Positions 15,118-24,407 are shown, counted from the first letter of the stretch. The stretch is 25,560 nucleotides of DNA from M55B120 sp965549355 (GCA_965549355.1 CBEVGD010000011.1:1-25560), one strand, 5' to 3'. Translations and numbers: made by a program. Notes: generated from the sequence alone by a model not told the origin.

Positions 15118-16398
15118 ATAGCTGCAAAAAAAAGTATTAGTTATGACAACTATAAGATTACAGAACTGGATAGCGGGATCAGAGTAATAAGTGAGCATAT
15201 ACCTCACTTCAGATCCATATCCCTTGGGTTCTGGGTACCTGCAGGCTCCAGGGATGAGGATGACCATAATAATGGGATCACTCATCTAATAGAACATCTG
15301 ATATTCAAAGGCACAGAGAGCAGAAGCTATAAGGATATTGCTGTGGCATTTGATGTGATGGGCGCCGAGTTTAATGCTTTTACCGATAAGGAAAACTGTT
15401 GCATCTATGCAGACTTTATAGACGAAAACCTCCCGGAGTGTCTTGAACTTCTTCTTGATATAGTATCTAACCCTTCTTTCTTTATAGAGCATATAAAAAC
15501 TGAAAAGAAAGTGGTCCTGGAAGAGATAAAGATGATGGAAGATAATCCTTCGGACATTCTGCTAAATCATTTTTATTCTGAAATATTCAATGGCCATCCG
15601 CTGGCATATCCGGTACTTGGAACACGGAGTACCCTGAGAAAAATAAATAAGAAGAGCATAAACTCTTATTTCTCAGATAAGTTCGGATTGGGCAATATGG
15701 TCATATCCGCTGCAGGAAATATAGAGCATAATAGGCTCGTAGGGATGATAAAAAAATGTTCTGAAGAAATAAGGTCCGGAGTTCAAAATACTGATATTAT
15801 AAAAGGCGGAACACCTGAAAACGGAAATGGCGGCCGGAGTATCCATCATGGCAAAAGCAAAGCTACACACCTATGTATGGGAGGTCTTGGGTGCGACAGG
15901 AGCAGCAGAGAGCGATATCCGCTGTCTTTATTTACAAATTTGCTTGGCGGCAGCATGAGCAGCAGGCTGTTTCAGAAGATAAGAGAGGAAGAAGGGCTTG
16001 CATACAGCATATCAGCAAATAATATACAATACGGAGATACGGGACTATTATTCATGTACGCTGCCTGCTCTGCAAAGAATGTCGATAAAATTTTGATGCT
16101 TATAAATAAAGAAATAGAAGATATAAGGAAAAACGGCGTAATAGGCGAGGAGCTTGAGAGAGCAAGGGAAAATATAAAAGGAAGCATAGTCCTCAGCGTT
16201 GAAGACATAAGTTCCAGGATGTTCAGACTCGGCAAAACTTTATTATTTGATAAAAAAGTTTTGACTATTAACCAGATATTAAAGAAAATAGACACAGTTA
16301 CTATTTTTGACATAAACAATATTGTGGAAAAATATTTTTATCCCGAGAATCTCAGTACTGTTATTCTTGGAAAGAATATGAAAGGCATAAAACAATGA
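15118..16398 (+). CDS. M16 family zinc peptidase (processing-protease-like), non-canonical start
   Basis: Insulinase/mitochondrial-processing-peptidase-like M16 protein, a family commonly encoded just after pnp. The inverted zinc motif HLIEH (56-60, within GITHLIEHLIFKGT) and the downstream acidic ligand in VVLEEIKMMEDNP (about 135/136) are intact, so it should be catalytically active. The C-terminal half has LGGSMSSRLFQKIREEEGLA and the LYxxGK-like FRLGKTLL. The conserved N-terminus begins near 15151 but contains no ATG, GTG or TTG; the first canonical in-frame start is GTG 15343, which would delete the zinc motif. The frame is open from 15094. GGAGTTGAT (15103-15111) resembles an extended Shine-Dalgarno and ATA 15118 lies 10 bases after its core; from there the protein has 426 residues, the family length. 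Alternatively one base is missing in the A5 run 15114-15118. Its stop overlaps dapB. Confidence 0.88.
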   Translation: MAAKKSISYDNYKITELDSGIRVISEHIPHFRSISLGFWVPAGSRDEDDHNNGITHLIEHLIFKGTESRSYKDIAVAFDVMGAEFNAFTDKENCCIYADFIDENLPECLELLLDIVSNPSFFIEHIKTEKKVVLEEIKMMEDNPSDILLNHFYSEIFNGHPLAYPVLGTRSTLRKINKKSINSYFSDKFGLGNMVISAAGNIEHNRLVGMIKKCSEEIRSGVQNTDIIKGGTPENGNGGRSIHHGKSKATHLCMGGLGCDRSSRERYPLSLFTNLLGGSMSSRLFQKIREEEGLAYSISANNIQYGDTGLLFMYAACSAKNVDKILMLINKEIEDIRKNGVIGEELERARENIKGSIVLSVEDISSRMFRLGKTLLFDKKVLTINQILKKIDTVTIFDINNIVEKYFYPENLSTVILGKNMKGIKQ

Positions 16399-17192
16399 AA
16401 AGAATAGCTGTGTTTGGAATATGCGGCAGGATGGGCAGGGCCATTTCGAAAGAATTGGTAAAGGAAAAAGATATAGAACTGGTTGCCGGGTTTGACACCT
16501 GCAGTACAGGTAAAGATATTGGAGATATCCTCGGTACCGGAAATATGTCCTGTAGTATAACTAACTCATATGAAGATATTAAAAACCAGGCACCGGATAT
16601 TATAATAGACTTTACGGTAGCCGATATCTCAAAAAAGACTATAATGTGGGCCATTAAGAATAATATAGATATTATAGTGGGAACCACAGGACTGGAGAGC
16701 CGGGATCTTGAAAGATTTAAAAAGATGGCCGGCGAATCAGATTCAAAAGTCTTTATAGTGCCGAATTTTGCAATTGGTGCAGTTGTGATGATGAAAGTAT
16801 CGGCAATGATAGCCGGGTACTTTGATAATTGTGAGATCATTGAGATGCATCATGACGGGAAACAGGATGCTCCTTCAGGGACATCGCTGGCAACAGCTGA
16901 AAATATTTCTAAAAACATAAATTTCAATGATGAGAGGCTCAAAGACGGCGAAAAGGAGAATATTAAAGGCAGCAGAGGCGGTTTTAACGGAGGCATACAT
17001 ATACACAGCATAAGACTTCCCGGACTTGTGGCACATCAGAATGTAATATTTGGCGCGAAGGGCCAGACCCTCTCAATAAGGCATGACAGTACGGACAGAA
17101 CCTCCTTTTATCCGGGAGTAATAATGGCTGTCAGAAATATCGGGAAGCTTTCAAATTATACATTCGGGCTCGATGCGCTAATTGATATTTAA
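16395..17192 (+). CDS. dapB: 4-hydroxy-tetrahydrodipicolinate reductase
   Basis: DapB reduces the product of DapA with NAD(P)H in the diaminopimelate/lysine pathway, supplying meso-DAP for peptidoglycan and lysine for protein. The 265 residues match the family. Seen: the Rossmann motif GICGRMG (8-14), IIVGTTGL, PNFAIGAVVMM, and the catalytic/substrate segment EMHHDGKQDAPSGTS with His 152/153 and Lys 156. The C-terminal HDSTDRTSFYPGV is also typical. The ATG overlaps the M16 peptidase stop as ATGA, implying translational coupling; AAAGG (16380-16384) precedes it. No other lysine-pathway gene is present in the window. Confidence 0.96.
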   Translation: MKRIAVFGICGRMGRAISKELVKEKDIELVAGFDTCSTGKDIGDILGTGNMSCSITNSYEDIKNQAPDIIIDFTVADISKKTIMWAIKNNIDIIVGTTGLESRDLERFKKMAGESDSKVFIVPNFAIGAVVMMKVSAMIAGYFDNCEIIEMHHDGKQDAPSGTSLATAENISKNINFNDERLKDGEKENIKGSRGGFNGGIHIHSIRLPGLVAHQNVIFGAKGQTLSIRHDSTDRTSFYPGVIMAVRNIGKLSNYTFGLDALIDI

Positions 17193-17255
17193 AATTATGA
17201 TAACTTTATACAGGATTTAAAAAAATAGAGAAAGTGAGAGACTAAAAAATAAAAA

Positions 17256-18920
17256 ATGGCAAAAAAAAATAGTTTAAAATTAATACCCCTTGGAGGGGTA
17301 AGCGGCATAGGCAAGAATATGATGGTCATCGAGAAAGATAATCAGATGATAATCATAGACTGCGGTCTGGAGTTTCCGGACGAAGAAACTCCCGGCATTG
17401 ATTTTCTGATACCTGATTTTTCTTATGTACTAAAGAATATTAATAAGCTCAAGGCAATAATTCTTACACATGGACATGAGGATCATATAGGAGGTCTGCC
17501 TTTTTTGTTTAAAAGAGTGCAGGTGCCTGTATACGGGACCAGACTGACGCTTGGTCTTGCAAAGACAAAGCTTGGCAATCTGGCAGGTTCGCAGACAATC
17601 GAATATAATGAGATCGATACGGACAGGACCCTGTCTATCGGAGGTCTCCTTATTGAATTTTTCAGGGTAAATCACAGCATACCTGACGGGGTGGGATTAA
17701 TAATAAGGACCGATATAGGGACCATCATACATTCAGGAGACTTCAAAATAGATCATTATCCTATAGACAATGTCCATACGGAGATCCATAAGATAGCGAG
17801 AGCTGGAGAGGAAGGAGTCCTGGCATTATTATGTGACAGCACCAATGCCGAGAAAGAAGGATATACTCTTCCTGAAAGAGATGTCGGCAGAGCCCTGATG
17901 GATAAATTTGAAGAAGCCACAAAAAGGATAATCGTAGCTACATTTTCATCCCATATACACAGGATACAACAGGTTCTTGATGTATCAGCAAAGATGGGAA
18001 AGAAAGTGGCGATTTCGGGAAGATCAATGCTTAAAAGCATCAAGATATCAAGCGAGCTTGGTTATCTGAAGGTCCCTGAAAATATTGTTATCCCGATAAA
18101 TAAGCTGGACGATTTTCCCATTAATGAGATAGTCATATTATCGACAGGCACTCAGGGAGAACCGCTTTCGGCTTTGAATAGAATGGCGATGAATGAACAC
18201 AAGAGAGTAAATATAATGAGGGGAGATACGGTCATAATGTCTGCTTCTCTCATACCGGGCAATGAAAAAGCTATTTCAAAAACAATAAATATGCTTATTA
18301 AGCAGGGGGCAGAGGTCTTTTATAAGTCCATAGCAGGGGTGCATGTATCGGGCCATGCTGCTCAGGAAGAGATAAAAATGATGATAAGCCTGGCAAATCC
18401 CCAGTATTTTATACCCATACATGGTGAGAATAAACACAAGATCCAAAATGCAAGGGTAGCGCAATCCATGGGAATCCATCCCGACAATATCCTGAATATC
18501 CAGAATGGGGATATTGTAAAAATGAATTTAAATGTATGCAGATTGTCCGGGAACATAAAGCCGAAAAATGTATATGTTGACGGTATCGGTATGGGAAATA
18601 TCGAGGATATGGTTTTAAGAGATAGAAAGAACCTCTCAAATAATGGTATTATTTTTGTAGCTGTGGGGATCAGCGCTTCTGAAAGAAAAATAGTCATGGA
18701 GCCTGATTATACGATGAAGGGAATAATATTTATAGATAATATAGATAAGATATTAAGAGAAGGCAATAAGATACTTATAGATTCTATCAATACCTGTTTT
18801 AAAGAGAATATACTCGAGAAAAACAGGATAGAAAACTATATTACCGATAAGCTGGAAAAATTTATTTTTAAAAAAGCCAGGATTAGACCTATAATAGCAT
18901 TAAAGGTCCTGGTAAAGTGA
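17256..18920 (+). CDS. rnj: Ribonuclease J
   Basis: RNase J is a metallo-beta-lactamase/beta-CASP ribonuclease with 5'-3' exonuclease and endonuclease activity, central to mRNA decay and rRNA maturation in Gram-positive bacteria and absent from E. coli. The 554 residues match RNase J1. Metal ligands are seen in THGHEDHIGG (His72, His74, Asp76, His77) and HSGDFKID; the beta-CASP region has LLCDSTNAEKEG, STGTQGEP and the final HVSGHAAQEEIKM motif followed by IPIHGE. A C-terminal domain of about 110 residues is present. The ATG at 17256 has only a weak GA-rich upstream sequence. With PNPase encoded about 2 kb upstream, this locus carries two core mRNA-decay enzymes. It cannot be assigned as J1 or J2 from sequence alone. 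Confidence 0.95.
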   Translation: MAKKNSLKLIPLGGVSGIGKNMMVIEKDNQMIIIDCGLEFPDEETPGIDFLIPDFSYVLKNINKLKAIILTHGHEDHIGGLPFLFKRVQVPVYGTRLTLGLAKTKLGNLAGSQTIEYNEIDTDRTLSIGGLLIEFFRVNHSIPDGVGLIIRTDIGTIIHSGDFKIDHYPIDNVHTEIHKIARAGEEGVLALLCDSTNAEKEGYTLPERDVGRALMDKFEEATKRIIVATFSSHIHRIQQVLDVSAKMGKKVAISGRSMLKSIKISSELGYLKVPENIVIPINKLDDFPINEIVILSTGTQGEPLSALNRMAMNEHKRVNIMRGDTVIMSASLIPGNEKAISKTINMLIKQGAEVFYKSIAGVHVSGHAAQEEIKMMISLANPQYFIPIHGENKHKIQNARVAQSMGIHPDNILNIQNGDIVKMNLNVCRLSGNIKPKNVYVDGIGMGNIEDMVLRDRKNLSNNGIIFVAVGISASERKIVMEPDYTMKGIIFIDNIDKILREGNKILIDSINTCFKENILEKNRIENYITDKLEKFIFKKARIRPIIALKVLVK

Positions 18921-18948
18921 TTTTGTAATCATTTATTTTTGGTTGGTT

Positions 18949-21249
18949 ATGGCACAAAAAAACAGCAAGCGGAAATCATCTGTCAAAAAGACATCAGGTT
19001 CCCGCGATAGCATCAGAAAAACAAAGAAGAGCACCGGTTATATTGGCAGAAGAGTAGAAGTATACGGGATTCTTGTACTCATGATAGCCATACTTTTAAC
19101 TATAAGCGTGTTTATCCCGCAGGATTCCGGATTGATCAATAAGAGAGTAAATGAATTCTTTTCATATATTTTTGGAATCGGTAAATATATCATACCATTC
19201 TTATTGCTTATATGGGGCGCGAGTTTTTTTATAAAAAAAATAAAACTGCTTTCACTAAGGTTCGGATTCGGATTTCTCCTTCTCTTCATTTCGCTTATGG
19301 GGATAATATCAAGCAATTTTAGATATACAAATATATTTGATAGTGTTCTTATAGAAACAAGGGGCGGGATAACCGGTGCCGGAGTCTTTTACGGGCTCTT
19401 TAAATTATTCGGCAGAGCAGGTGCAATAACGGTCCTATCTGTATTAATGGTCATCTCCATCCTCGTGATAACAAGGATCTCCCTGCTTGATATAGGCAAA
19501 AAACTTGGAGTTATCTTCAAAAATATAGATTTTAAGATATTCAGCGAAGTATTCAGGAAGGAAAAGCCGCTGGAGAAAAGGGAGAGTAGTGAAATATTAA
19601 GAACGGTCCGCGATAGAAAAGAAAAAAGCAATGGAGAAGGAAAGAATACTGTAGTGTCCGGGAAGAGCGGGAAGGAATTTGTTGCGGAGCCTGAATTGAT
19701 AGATAATCTTAGCAGGGATGCTATGGAAAAACGGTTCAAAAAGGAGAGTAACTCCGCAAAAGTTGAGCAGCAATTAAAAATGCCTATAATTAAAGAAGAC
19801 AGTGAAGACGAAAACTACAGGACGCCTCCCAGCAATCTTTTAAAAAAATCTAAAATTATCCCTTCAAAATTATTTAAGCAGAGCATAAAGGAAAGGGTAG
19901 GCACCCTTAATAAGTTATTTGAAGATTTTAATCTTCCGGCAAAGATAGACAGAGTAATAAGGGGGCCGTCAGTTACGATGTATGAGCTCACACTATCTCC
20001 GGGTGTAAAGGTCCAGAGATTATTCAGCCTGGAAGATGATTTCTGTGTAGCTCTTGGTTCGGCGGATCTCAGGATACTGGCACCGATACCCGGAAAATCG
20101 GCGATAGGCCTTGAGGTTCCGAATAAATTAAGAAGTATAGTGACTCTTGGCGATATATATTCACGGGGGGATAGTAAAATGTCAGACGAGGTTCTTGCTG
20201 TACCCCTTGGGAAAAACCTTTCTGGAGATACTATATATATGAATATAATAGAAATGCCTCATGTGCTGATCGCCGGGGCCACAAATTCGGGCAAGAGCTC
20301 ATGCCTGAACAGTATAGTCATTTCATTACTTATGAGGGCCAAACCCAGTGAAGTCAAATTTATAATGATAGACCCAAAAATGGTCGAGCTGAGCATATAT
20401 AATGGGATCCCGCACCTTCTCTCGCCTGTTGTTGTAAATCCAAAAAAAGCAGCCTCGGCCCTGCATTGGGCAGTAGAGGAGATGGAAAATAGATTCAGGG
20501 TGCTGGTGGAGAGAAACTTTAAATCCCTGATCGAGTACAATAAGGCAGCTAAAGAAAATAAGAATAATGAGGAAGACTTTAAACCCCTTCCCTATATAAT
20601 ACTTTTTGTAGATGAGCTTGCCGACCTTATGATGGTAGCAGCTTCTGAAGTCGAAGAGAGCATATGCAGGATCGCGCAGATGGGAAGGGCTGTAGGGATG
20701 CATCTTGTTATAGCGACGCAGAGACCTTCTGTCAATGTAATAACAGGTTTAATAAAGGCAAATGTACCTTCCAGAATAGCATTTATGGTAACATCGAATA
20801 TTGATTCCAGGGTCATACTTGATTGCTCGGGCGCCGATAAACTTACCGGAAGAGGAGATATGCTGTATCTTCCGTACTATCTAAACAAGCCTGAGAGGAT
20901 ACAGGGTTGTTTTGTGACCACAAGCGAGGTCGAGATGATAACAGGAGATATAACGAGTGAAAAGGAACCTGAATATAATGTGGATATATCAAAGAAAATC
21001 AGCCAGACCGGAAAGAAAAACATCGAGGAATACGAGCTATATTACGACGCGCTTAAAATAGTATTGGATTTTGGCCATGCATCCGCGTCTCTGCTGCAGG
21101 GAAGAGTAAAGGTCGGCTATGCGAGAGCGGCAAGGATCATAGACCAGCTGGAAAACAGTGGTTATATAGGAGGATTTGAAGGAAGCAAACCAAGAGAAAT
21201 ATTGATATCAAAAAATGAGCTGGCCGACATTTTAAGCAAGCAGGAATAA
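18949..21249 (+). CDS. ftsK: DNA translocase FtsK/SpoIIIE
   Basis: Septum-anchored, ATP-driven DNA pump that clears chromosomal DNA at division. The N-terminus is basic (residues 1-35), followed by four hydrophobic membrane segments between about residues 40 and 185. A charged linker of about 100 residues leads to the motor. Walker A is GATNSGKS (443-450; the usual G after T is N), Walker B is ILFVDELADLMM, and AQMGRAVGMHLVIATQRPSV is intact. The C-terminal gamma winged-helix domain (HASASLLQGRVKVGYARAAR) binds the orienting sequences. The 766 residues resemble SpoIIIE/YtpT more than the long proteobacterial FtsK. A TTG at 18943 would add two residues; neither start has a strong ribosome-binding site. 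No sporulation gene is present, so a spore role cannot be inferred. Confidence 0.95.
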   Translation: MAQKNSKRKSSVKKTSGSRDSIRKTKKSTGYIGRRVEVYGILVLMIAILLTISVFIPQDSGLINKRVNEFFSYIFGIGKYIIPFLLLIWGASFFIKKIKLLSLRFGFGFLLLFISLMGIISSNFRYTNIFDSVLIETRGGITGAGVFYGLFKLFGRAGAITVLSVLMVISILVITRISLLDIGKKLGVIFKNIDFKIFSEVFRKEKPLEKRESSEILRTVRDRKEKSNGEGKNTVVSGKSGKEFVAEPELIDNLSRDAMEKRFKKESNSAKVEQQLKMPIIKEDSEDENYRTPPSNLLKKSKIIPSKLFKQSIKERVGTLNKLFEDFNLPAKIDRVIRGPSVTMYELTLSPGVKVQRLFSLEDDFCVALGSADLRILAPIPGKSAIGLEVPNKLRSIVTLGDIYSRGDSKMSDEVLAVPLGKNLSGDTIYMNIIEMPHVLIAGATNSGKSSCLNSIVISLLMRAKPSEVKFIMIDPKMVELSIYNGIPHLLSPVVVNPKKAASALHWAVEEMENRFRVLVERNFKSLIEYNKAAKENKNNEEDFKPLPYIILFVDELADLMMVAASEVEESICRIAQMGRAVGMHLVIATQRPSVNVITGLIKANVPSRIAFMVTSNIDSRVILDCSGADKLTGRGDMLYLPYYLNKPERIQGCFVTTSEVEMITGDITSEKEPEYNVDISKKISQTGKKNIEEYELYYDALKIVLDFGHASASLLQGRVKVGYARAARIIDQLENSGYIGGFEGSKPREILISKNELADILSKQE

Positions 21250-21285
21250 TTATTAATAGTAGAATAATACCGGATCAGATAAGTT

Positions 21286-22569
21286 ATGAATTGTTCAATA
21301 ATCTCAATAGGAACGGAATTGGGCCTTGGTCTTATCACTGACAGCAATTCAAAATATATAGCAGAGGAACTAACAGAACTCGGTATTGAGTGTAATTATA
21401 TGTTTACTGTTCCGGATAGCAGGGAAGAAATATCTAATGTCCTTAAAAGCGGAATAAAGCACAGCGATATTGTGATCATATCAGGAGGTCTCGGACCTAC
21501 AGATGATGACATAACCAGAAGTGCGGTAGCTTCTACGCTTAAATTGTCACTTATCAGAGATGAAAGGCTTGATTCTAACAGCCTTAAGTTTATACGCAAA
21601 AAAAGAACAGAGGAAATAAATAAAAGGTTGCTGAGGCAATCCTATATACCCGGCGGGGCAGTGCCGATAATTCCCAGAATAGGAAGTGCTTCAGGCTTCA
21701 GGATCGACCTGAAGGGCAATAAGCATGTATTCTGTATTCCGGGCGTCCCCAGAGAGATGGAAAGCATGTTTGATGAAGATATTTTTCCTTTTCTAAAAAA
21801 ACTTGAGAAAAGCGGCAAAGGAAGCCAGCCGGGAATAAAGATACGAAAAACAACACTTCTTACAACTGACATTGCTGAGACAGAAATAGAAGAAAGGATA
21901 AAAGATCTGGTAGAGGAAGCAAAAAAGGCTTCAATAGACATAGGTATTACTGCGGCACCCGGCCTTGTCAAAATAATACTTGTAGAAAAGCTTAAAAAAC
22001 CTTCCGGGGACAGTGATAATCTAAAGGTCTTTGAAGATAAAATCTCTGAAAGAATTGGCGCCCATCTTTACGGCAGAGGCGATACAATGATCTCGGATAA
22101 TTTGAAATCTGCTGTGGAAAATGCCGGAAAGCCTCTTACTATAAGTACCGTAGAATCCATTACAGGCGGTCTTATCTCAAGCATTATAACTGATACGCCC
22201 GGAAGTTCTCAATTCTTTACAGGGGGGATCGTCTCTTATTCCAATTTTGCCAAAGTAGAGATACTAAGAGTGGATAAAAAGCTGATAGAAGAAAAAGGTG
22301 CAGTCAGCAAAGAGGTATGCCTGGAGATGGCAGCAAAGGCAATGTCCATATTTGAAACAGACTACTCTCTTGCAGTAACGGGTTTTGCCGGTCCTGAATA
22401 TGAAGGTGATAACCTCGGGCTCGTCTATTGCTGTATATGCGGCCCTTCCGGATACAGACGCGTTTTTGAAAAAAGATTCCCGGGGAGCCGGACAGAGATA
22501 AAGTTCAGGACAATGCAATTTGTTTTGAACGAACTTAGAAATGCAATAATCCAGAGTGGAAAACAGTAA
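21286..22569 (+). CDS. cinA: CinA-family protein (MoaB-like plus nicotinamide-nucleotide amidase domain)
   Basis: CinA proteins combine an N-terminal MoaB/MogA-like (COG1058) domain with pyrophosphatase activity and a C-terminal PncC domain that deamidates NMN in pyridine nucleotide recycling. Both are seen in the 427 residues: SIISIGTELGLGLITDSNS and IISGGLGPTDDDITR at the start, GVPREMESMF in the middle, and ESITGGLISSIITDTPGSSQ, GAVSKEVCLEMAAKA and AVTGFAGP in the C-terminal part. The usual glycine-rich run after AVTGFAGP is altered to EYEGDNLGLV. The ATG at 21286 has only a weak upstream site. The cinA-thpR-recA neighbourhood is common in Gram-positive bacteria, where cinA can be cotranscribed with recA and induced at competence; no competence gene is visible here. 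Confidence 0.94.
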   Translation: MNCSIISIGTELGLGLITDSNSKYIAEELTELGIECNYMFTVPDSREEISNVLKSGIKHSDIVIISGGLGPTDDDITRSAVASTLKLSLIRDERLDSNSLKFIRKKRTEEINKRLLRQSYIPGGAVPIIPRIGSASGFRIDLKGNKHVFCIPGVPREMESMFDEDIFPFLKKLEKSGKGSQPGIKIRKTTLLTTDIAETEIEERIKDLVEEAKKASIDIGITAAPGLVKIILVEKLKKPSGDSDNLKVFEDKISERIGAHLYGRGDTMISDNLKSAVENAGKPLTISTVESITGGLISSIITDTPGSSQFFTGGIVSYSNFAKVEILRVDKKLIEEKGAVSKEVCLEMAAKAMSIFETDYSLAVTGFAGPEYEGDNLGLVYCCICGPSGYRRVFEKRFPGSRTEIKFRTMQFVLNELRNAIIQSGKQ

Positions 22570-22573
22570 ATCA

Positions 22574-23128
22574 ATGAAAAGAGTCTTTATTGCTGCCGAT
22601 ATAAGGCAGGATATAAGGAAAATTATTTATAGGTCTGCTAAAAAGTATTTTTCATATTCAGATAATATAAGATTGACCACTCCGGAAAACATACATATAA
22701 CATTTAAATTTCTTGGGAATACCAGGGATAAAGAAATAATCAGTATAAGGGAAACTATAAAAGAATCTATATCAGGATTTACCAGTTTCAGGTACCGCCT
22801 GGAAGATAGCATTGGCGCATTCCTGGATAAAAGAAGAGCAAGAGTATTCTTTATTGGAGTAGGAGAGGGCAGAAAGAAATTTACCGATCTCCATAAATCG
22901 ATTGAGACCGGGCTTGAGGAACTGGGAATAATAAAGGATATGAGGGATTTTTATCCCCACACCACTATTGCACGGATAAGATCTCATATAAGCATGAAAG
23001 AAACAGCGGGCTCTATTGAACCCATTTTTTCTGATATGCTGGAATGCAGCAGAATATCACTTTATGAAAGCATATTGGAACAGGATGGTGCAAAATATAT
23101 AAATATTGAAAGATTTAGTTTAAAATAA
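22574..23128 (+). CDS. thpR: RNA 2',3'-cyclic phosphodiesterase (2H family)
   Basis: ThpR (formerly LigT) belongs to the 2H phosphoesterases and opens RNA 2',3'-cyclic phosphates to 2'-phosphates; it can also ligate tRNA halves in vitro. Both catalytic HxTx motifs are present: HITF (41-44, after PENI) and HTTI (129-132, within FYPHTTIARI). The N-terminus MKRVFIAADI is the normal family start, so I prefer ATG 22574 (184 residues) over GTG 22556, which would overlap cinA and add six residues. It begins 4 bases after the cinA stop, so the two are likely cotranscribed. A hairpin follows the stop codon. Confidence 0.93.
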   Translation: MKRVFIAADIRQDIRKIIYRSAKKYFSYSDNIRLTTPENIHITFKFLGNTRDKEIISIRETIKESISGFTSFRYRLEDSIGAFLDKRRARVFFIGVGEGRKKFTDLHKSIETGLEELGIIKDMRDFYPHTTIARIRSHISMKETAGSIEPIFSDMLECSRISLYESILEQDGAKYINIERFSLK

Positions 23129-23130
23129 AG

Positions 23131-23157
23131 CAAATCCATTATTAAATGGGTTTGTAT
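23131..23157 (+). terminator. Possible terminator between thpR and recA
   Basis: A 9-bp stem with one G-T pair (23131-23139 with 23146-23154) and a 6-base loop follows the thpR stop directly. The trailing T-rich tract is short and interrupted, so termination may be only partial. Confidence 0.45.
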
Positions 23158-23170
23158 CTTGAAATAATTG

Positions 23171-23179
23171 TGATATAAT
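23171..23179 (+). promoter_or_regulatory. recA promoter (extended -10)
   Basis: TGATATAAT is a perfect TATAAT (23174-23179) preceded by TG at the extended -10 position. The best -35 is only a weak TTGTAT (23152-23157) at 16 bases. Transcription would start near 23186, giving a leader of about 56 bases. Confidence 0.65.
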
Positions 23180-23189
23180 CAATAACATA

Positions 23190-23204
23190 TGCTAATGTGC
23201 TAAT
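23190..23204 (+). repeat. Tandem TGCTAAT heptamers downstream of the recA promoter
   Basis: TGCTAAT occurs at 23190-23196 and 23198-23204, separated by one base, just after the predicted recA start site. No Bacillus-type (CGAAC-N4-GTTCG) or E. coli-type (CTGT-N8-ACAG) LexA box was found nearby, so this is the only repeat candidate for an operator. Confidence 0.4.
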
Positions 23205-23241
23205 ACATAATAGAGTAAAGAATATTACCGGAGGAAGTTAT

Positions 23242-24285
23242 ATGGAGAGAGATAAAATAATCGAAAATACTGTTTCCCAGATAGAAAGGCAGTTTGGAGT
23301 AGGATCAATAATGAAGCTGGGCGAGCCGGGCGCATTACAAAAAATAGAAGTGATATCTACAGGTTCGCTGGAGCTGGATGCTGCGCTGGGAGTCGGCGGT
23401 ATTCCCCGTGGAAGAGTAATAGAAATATATGGGCCCGAAGCATCCGGCAAGACCACACTTGCCCTCCATATAGTAGCAAATGCCCAGAAAAATGGAGGTG
23501 TAGCAGCATTTATAGATGCAGAACATGCTCTTGATCCAATATATGCAAGGAATCTTGGAGTCAATATCGAGGAATTGCTTCTCTCGCAGCCTGATAGCGG
23601 GGAACAGGCTCTTGAAATATGTGAAATATTATTAAAGAGCGGAGCGCTGGATGTGATTGTAATAGATTCTGTTGCAGCGCTGGTACCAAGGGCAGAGCTT
23701 GAGGGAGAGATCGGAGATACACAGGTCGGCCTTCAGGCAAGACTTATGTCAAAAGCAATGAGAAAGCTTACAGGGGTCGTGAGCAAGACAAAAACGTCTG
23801 TAGTGTTTATAAATCAATTAAGGGAAAAAATAGGTGTGATGTTCGGAAATCCTGAAGTGACCCCGGGAGGCAGGGCTCTTAAGTTTTACTCATCGGTAAG
23901 GCTGGATATACGGAGAATAGATTCCATAAAGAGTGGTACAGATATCATAGGAAACCGCGTAAGGGTAAAAGTAGCAAAGAACAAAGTGGCATCGCCATTT
24001 AAAAAGGCAGAATTTGATATCATGTACGGAAAAGGCATATCGAAGGAAGGCAGCATACTTGATGTCGGAGCTGAATTCGAGATACTCGAAAAGAGCGGCT
24101 CCTGGTATTCATATAAGGGTGAAAGAATAGGGCAGGGAAGGGAAAATGCAAAAGTATTTTTGATGCAGAATGAAAAAATTGCTGAAGAAATTGAGAATGA
24201 GATAAAGGTAAAGCTCGGATTTGTAGAAGAAGGGACTATAGCAAAGGGAAGCAAAATGAAAAAAGAACCTTCAAAAAGTAAATAA
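23242..24285 (+). CDS. recA: Recombinase RecA
   Basis: RecA forms filaments on single-stranded DNA, drives homologous recombination and activates LexA cleavage. The 347 residues match the family. Seen: Walker A GPEASGKT (64-71), FIDAEHALDP, the Walker B region DVIVIDSVAALVPRAE, loop L2 with VVFINQLREKIGVMFGNPE, and TPGGRALKFYSSVRLDIRR. The C-terminus ends in a basic, Ser/Lys-rich tail rather than the usual acidic one. ATG 23242 is clearly the start: GGAGG (23230-23234) sits seven bases upstream and the protein then begins at the conserved helix (ERDKIIENTVSQIERQFG). TTG 23197 is a longer but unsupported alternative. It has its own promoter and is followed by an rRNA operon instead of rny. Confidence 0.98.
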   Translation: MERDKIIENTVSQIERQFGVGSIMKLGEPGALQKIEVISTGSLELDAALGVGGIPRGRVIEIYGPEASGKTTLALHIVANAQKNGGVAAFIDAEHALDPIYARNLGVNIEELLLSQPDSGEQALEICEILLKSGALDVIVIDSVAALVPRAELEGEIGDTQVGLQARLMSKAMRKLTGVVSKTKTSVVFINQLREKIGVMFGNPEVTPGGRALKFYSSVRLDIRRIDSIKSGTDIIGNRVRVKVAKNKVASPFKKAEFDIMYGKGISKEGSILDVGAEFEILEKSGSWYSYKGERIGQGRENAKVFLMQNEKIAEEIENEIKVKLGFVEEGTIAKGSKMKKEPSKSK

Positions 24286-24407
24286 AGTTTCCTTATAAAA
24301 GGATCTGCACGAACTATATTTGTCTTATTAGCCGGAAATTGATGCGGATGATAAAAGTAGTAGAATATGCACCCTGATATATTAGTAAACAAATATCTGC
24401 AAACCTA

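Noticed and set aside
18918..18931. TGATT/AATCA hairpin between rnj and ftsK
   Set aside because: Five A/T-rich pairs only; not convincing as a terminator.
24290..24303. Small inverted repeat TCCTT/AAGGA after recA as terminator
   Set aside because: Only a 5-bp stem without a T tract; insufficient.
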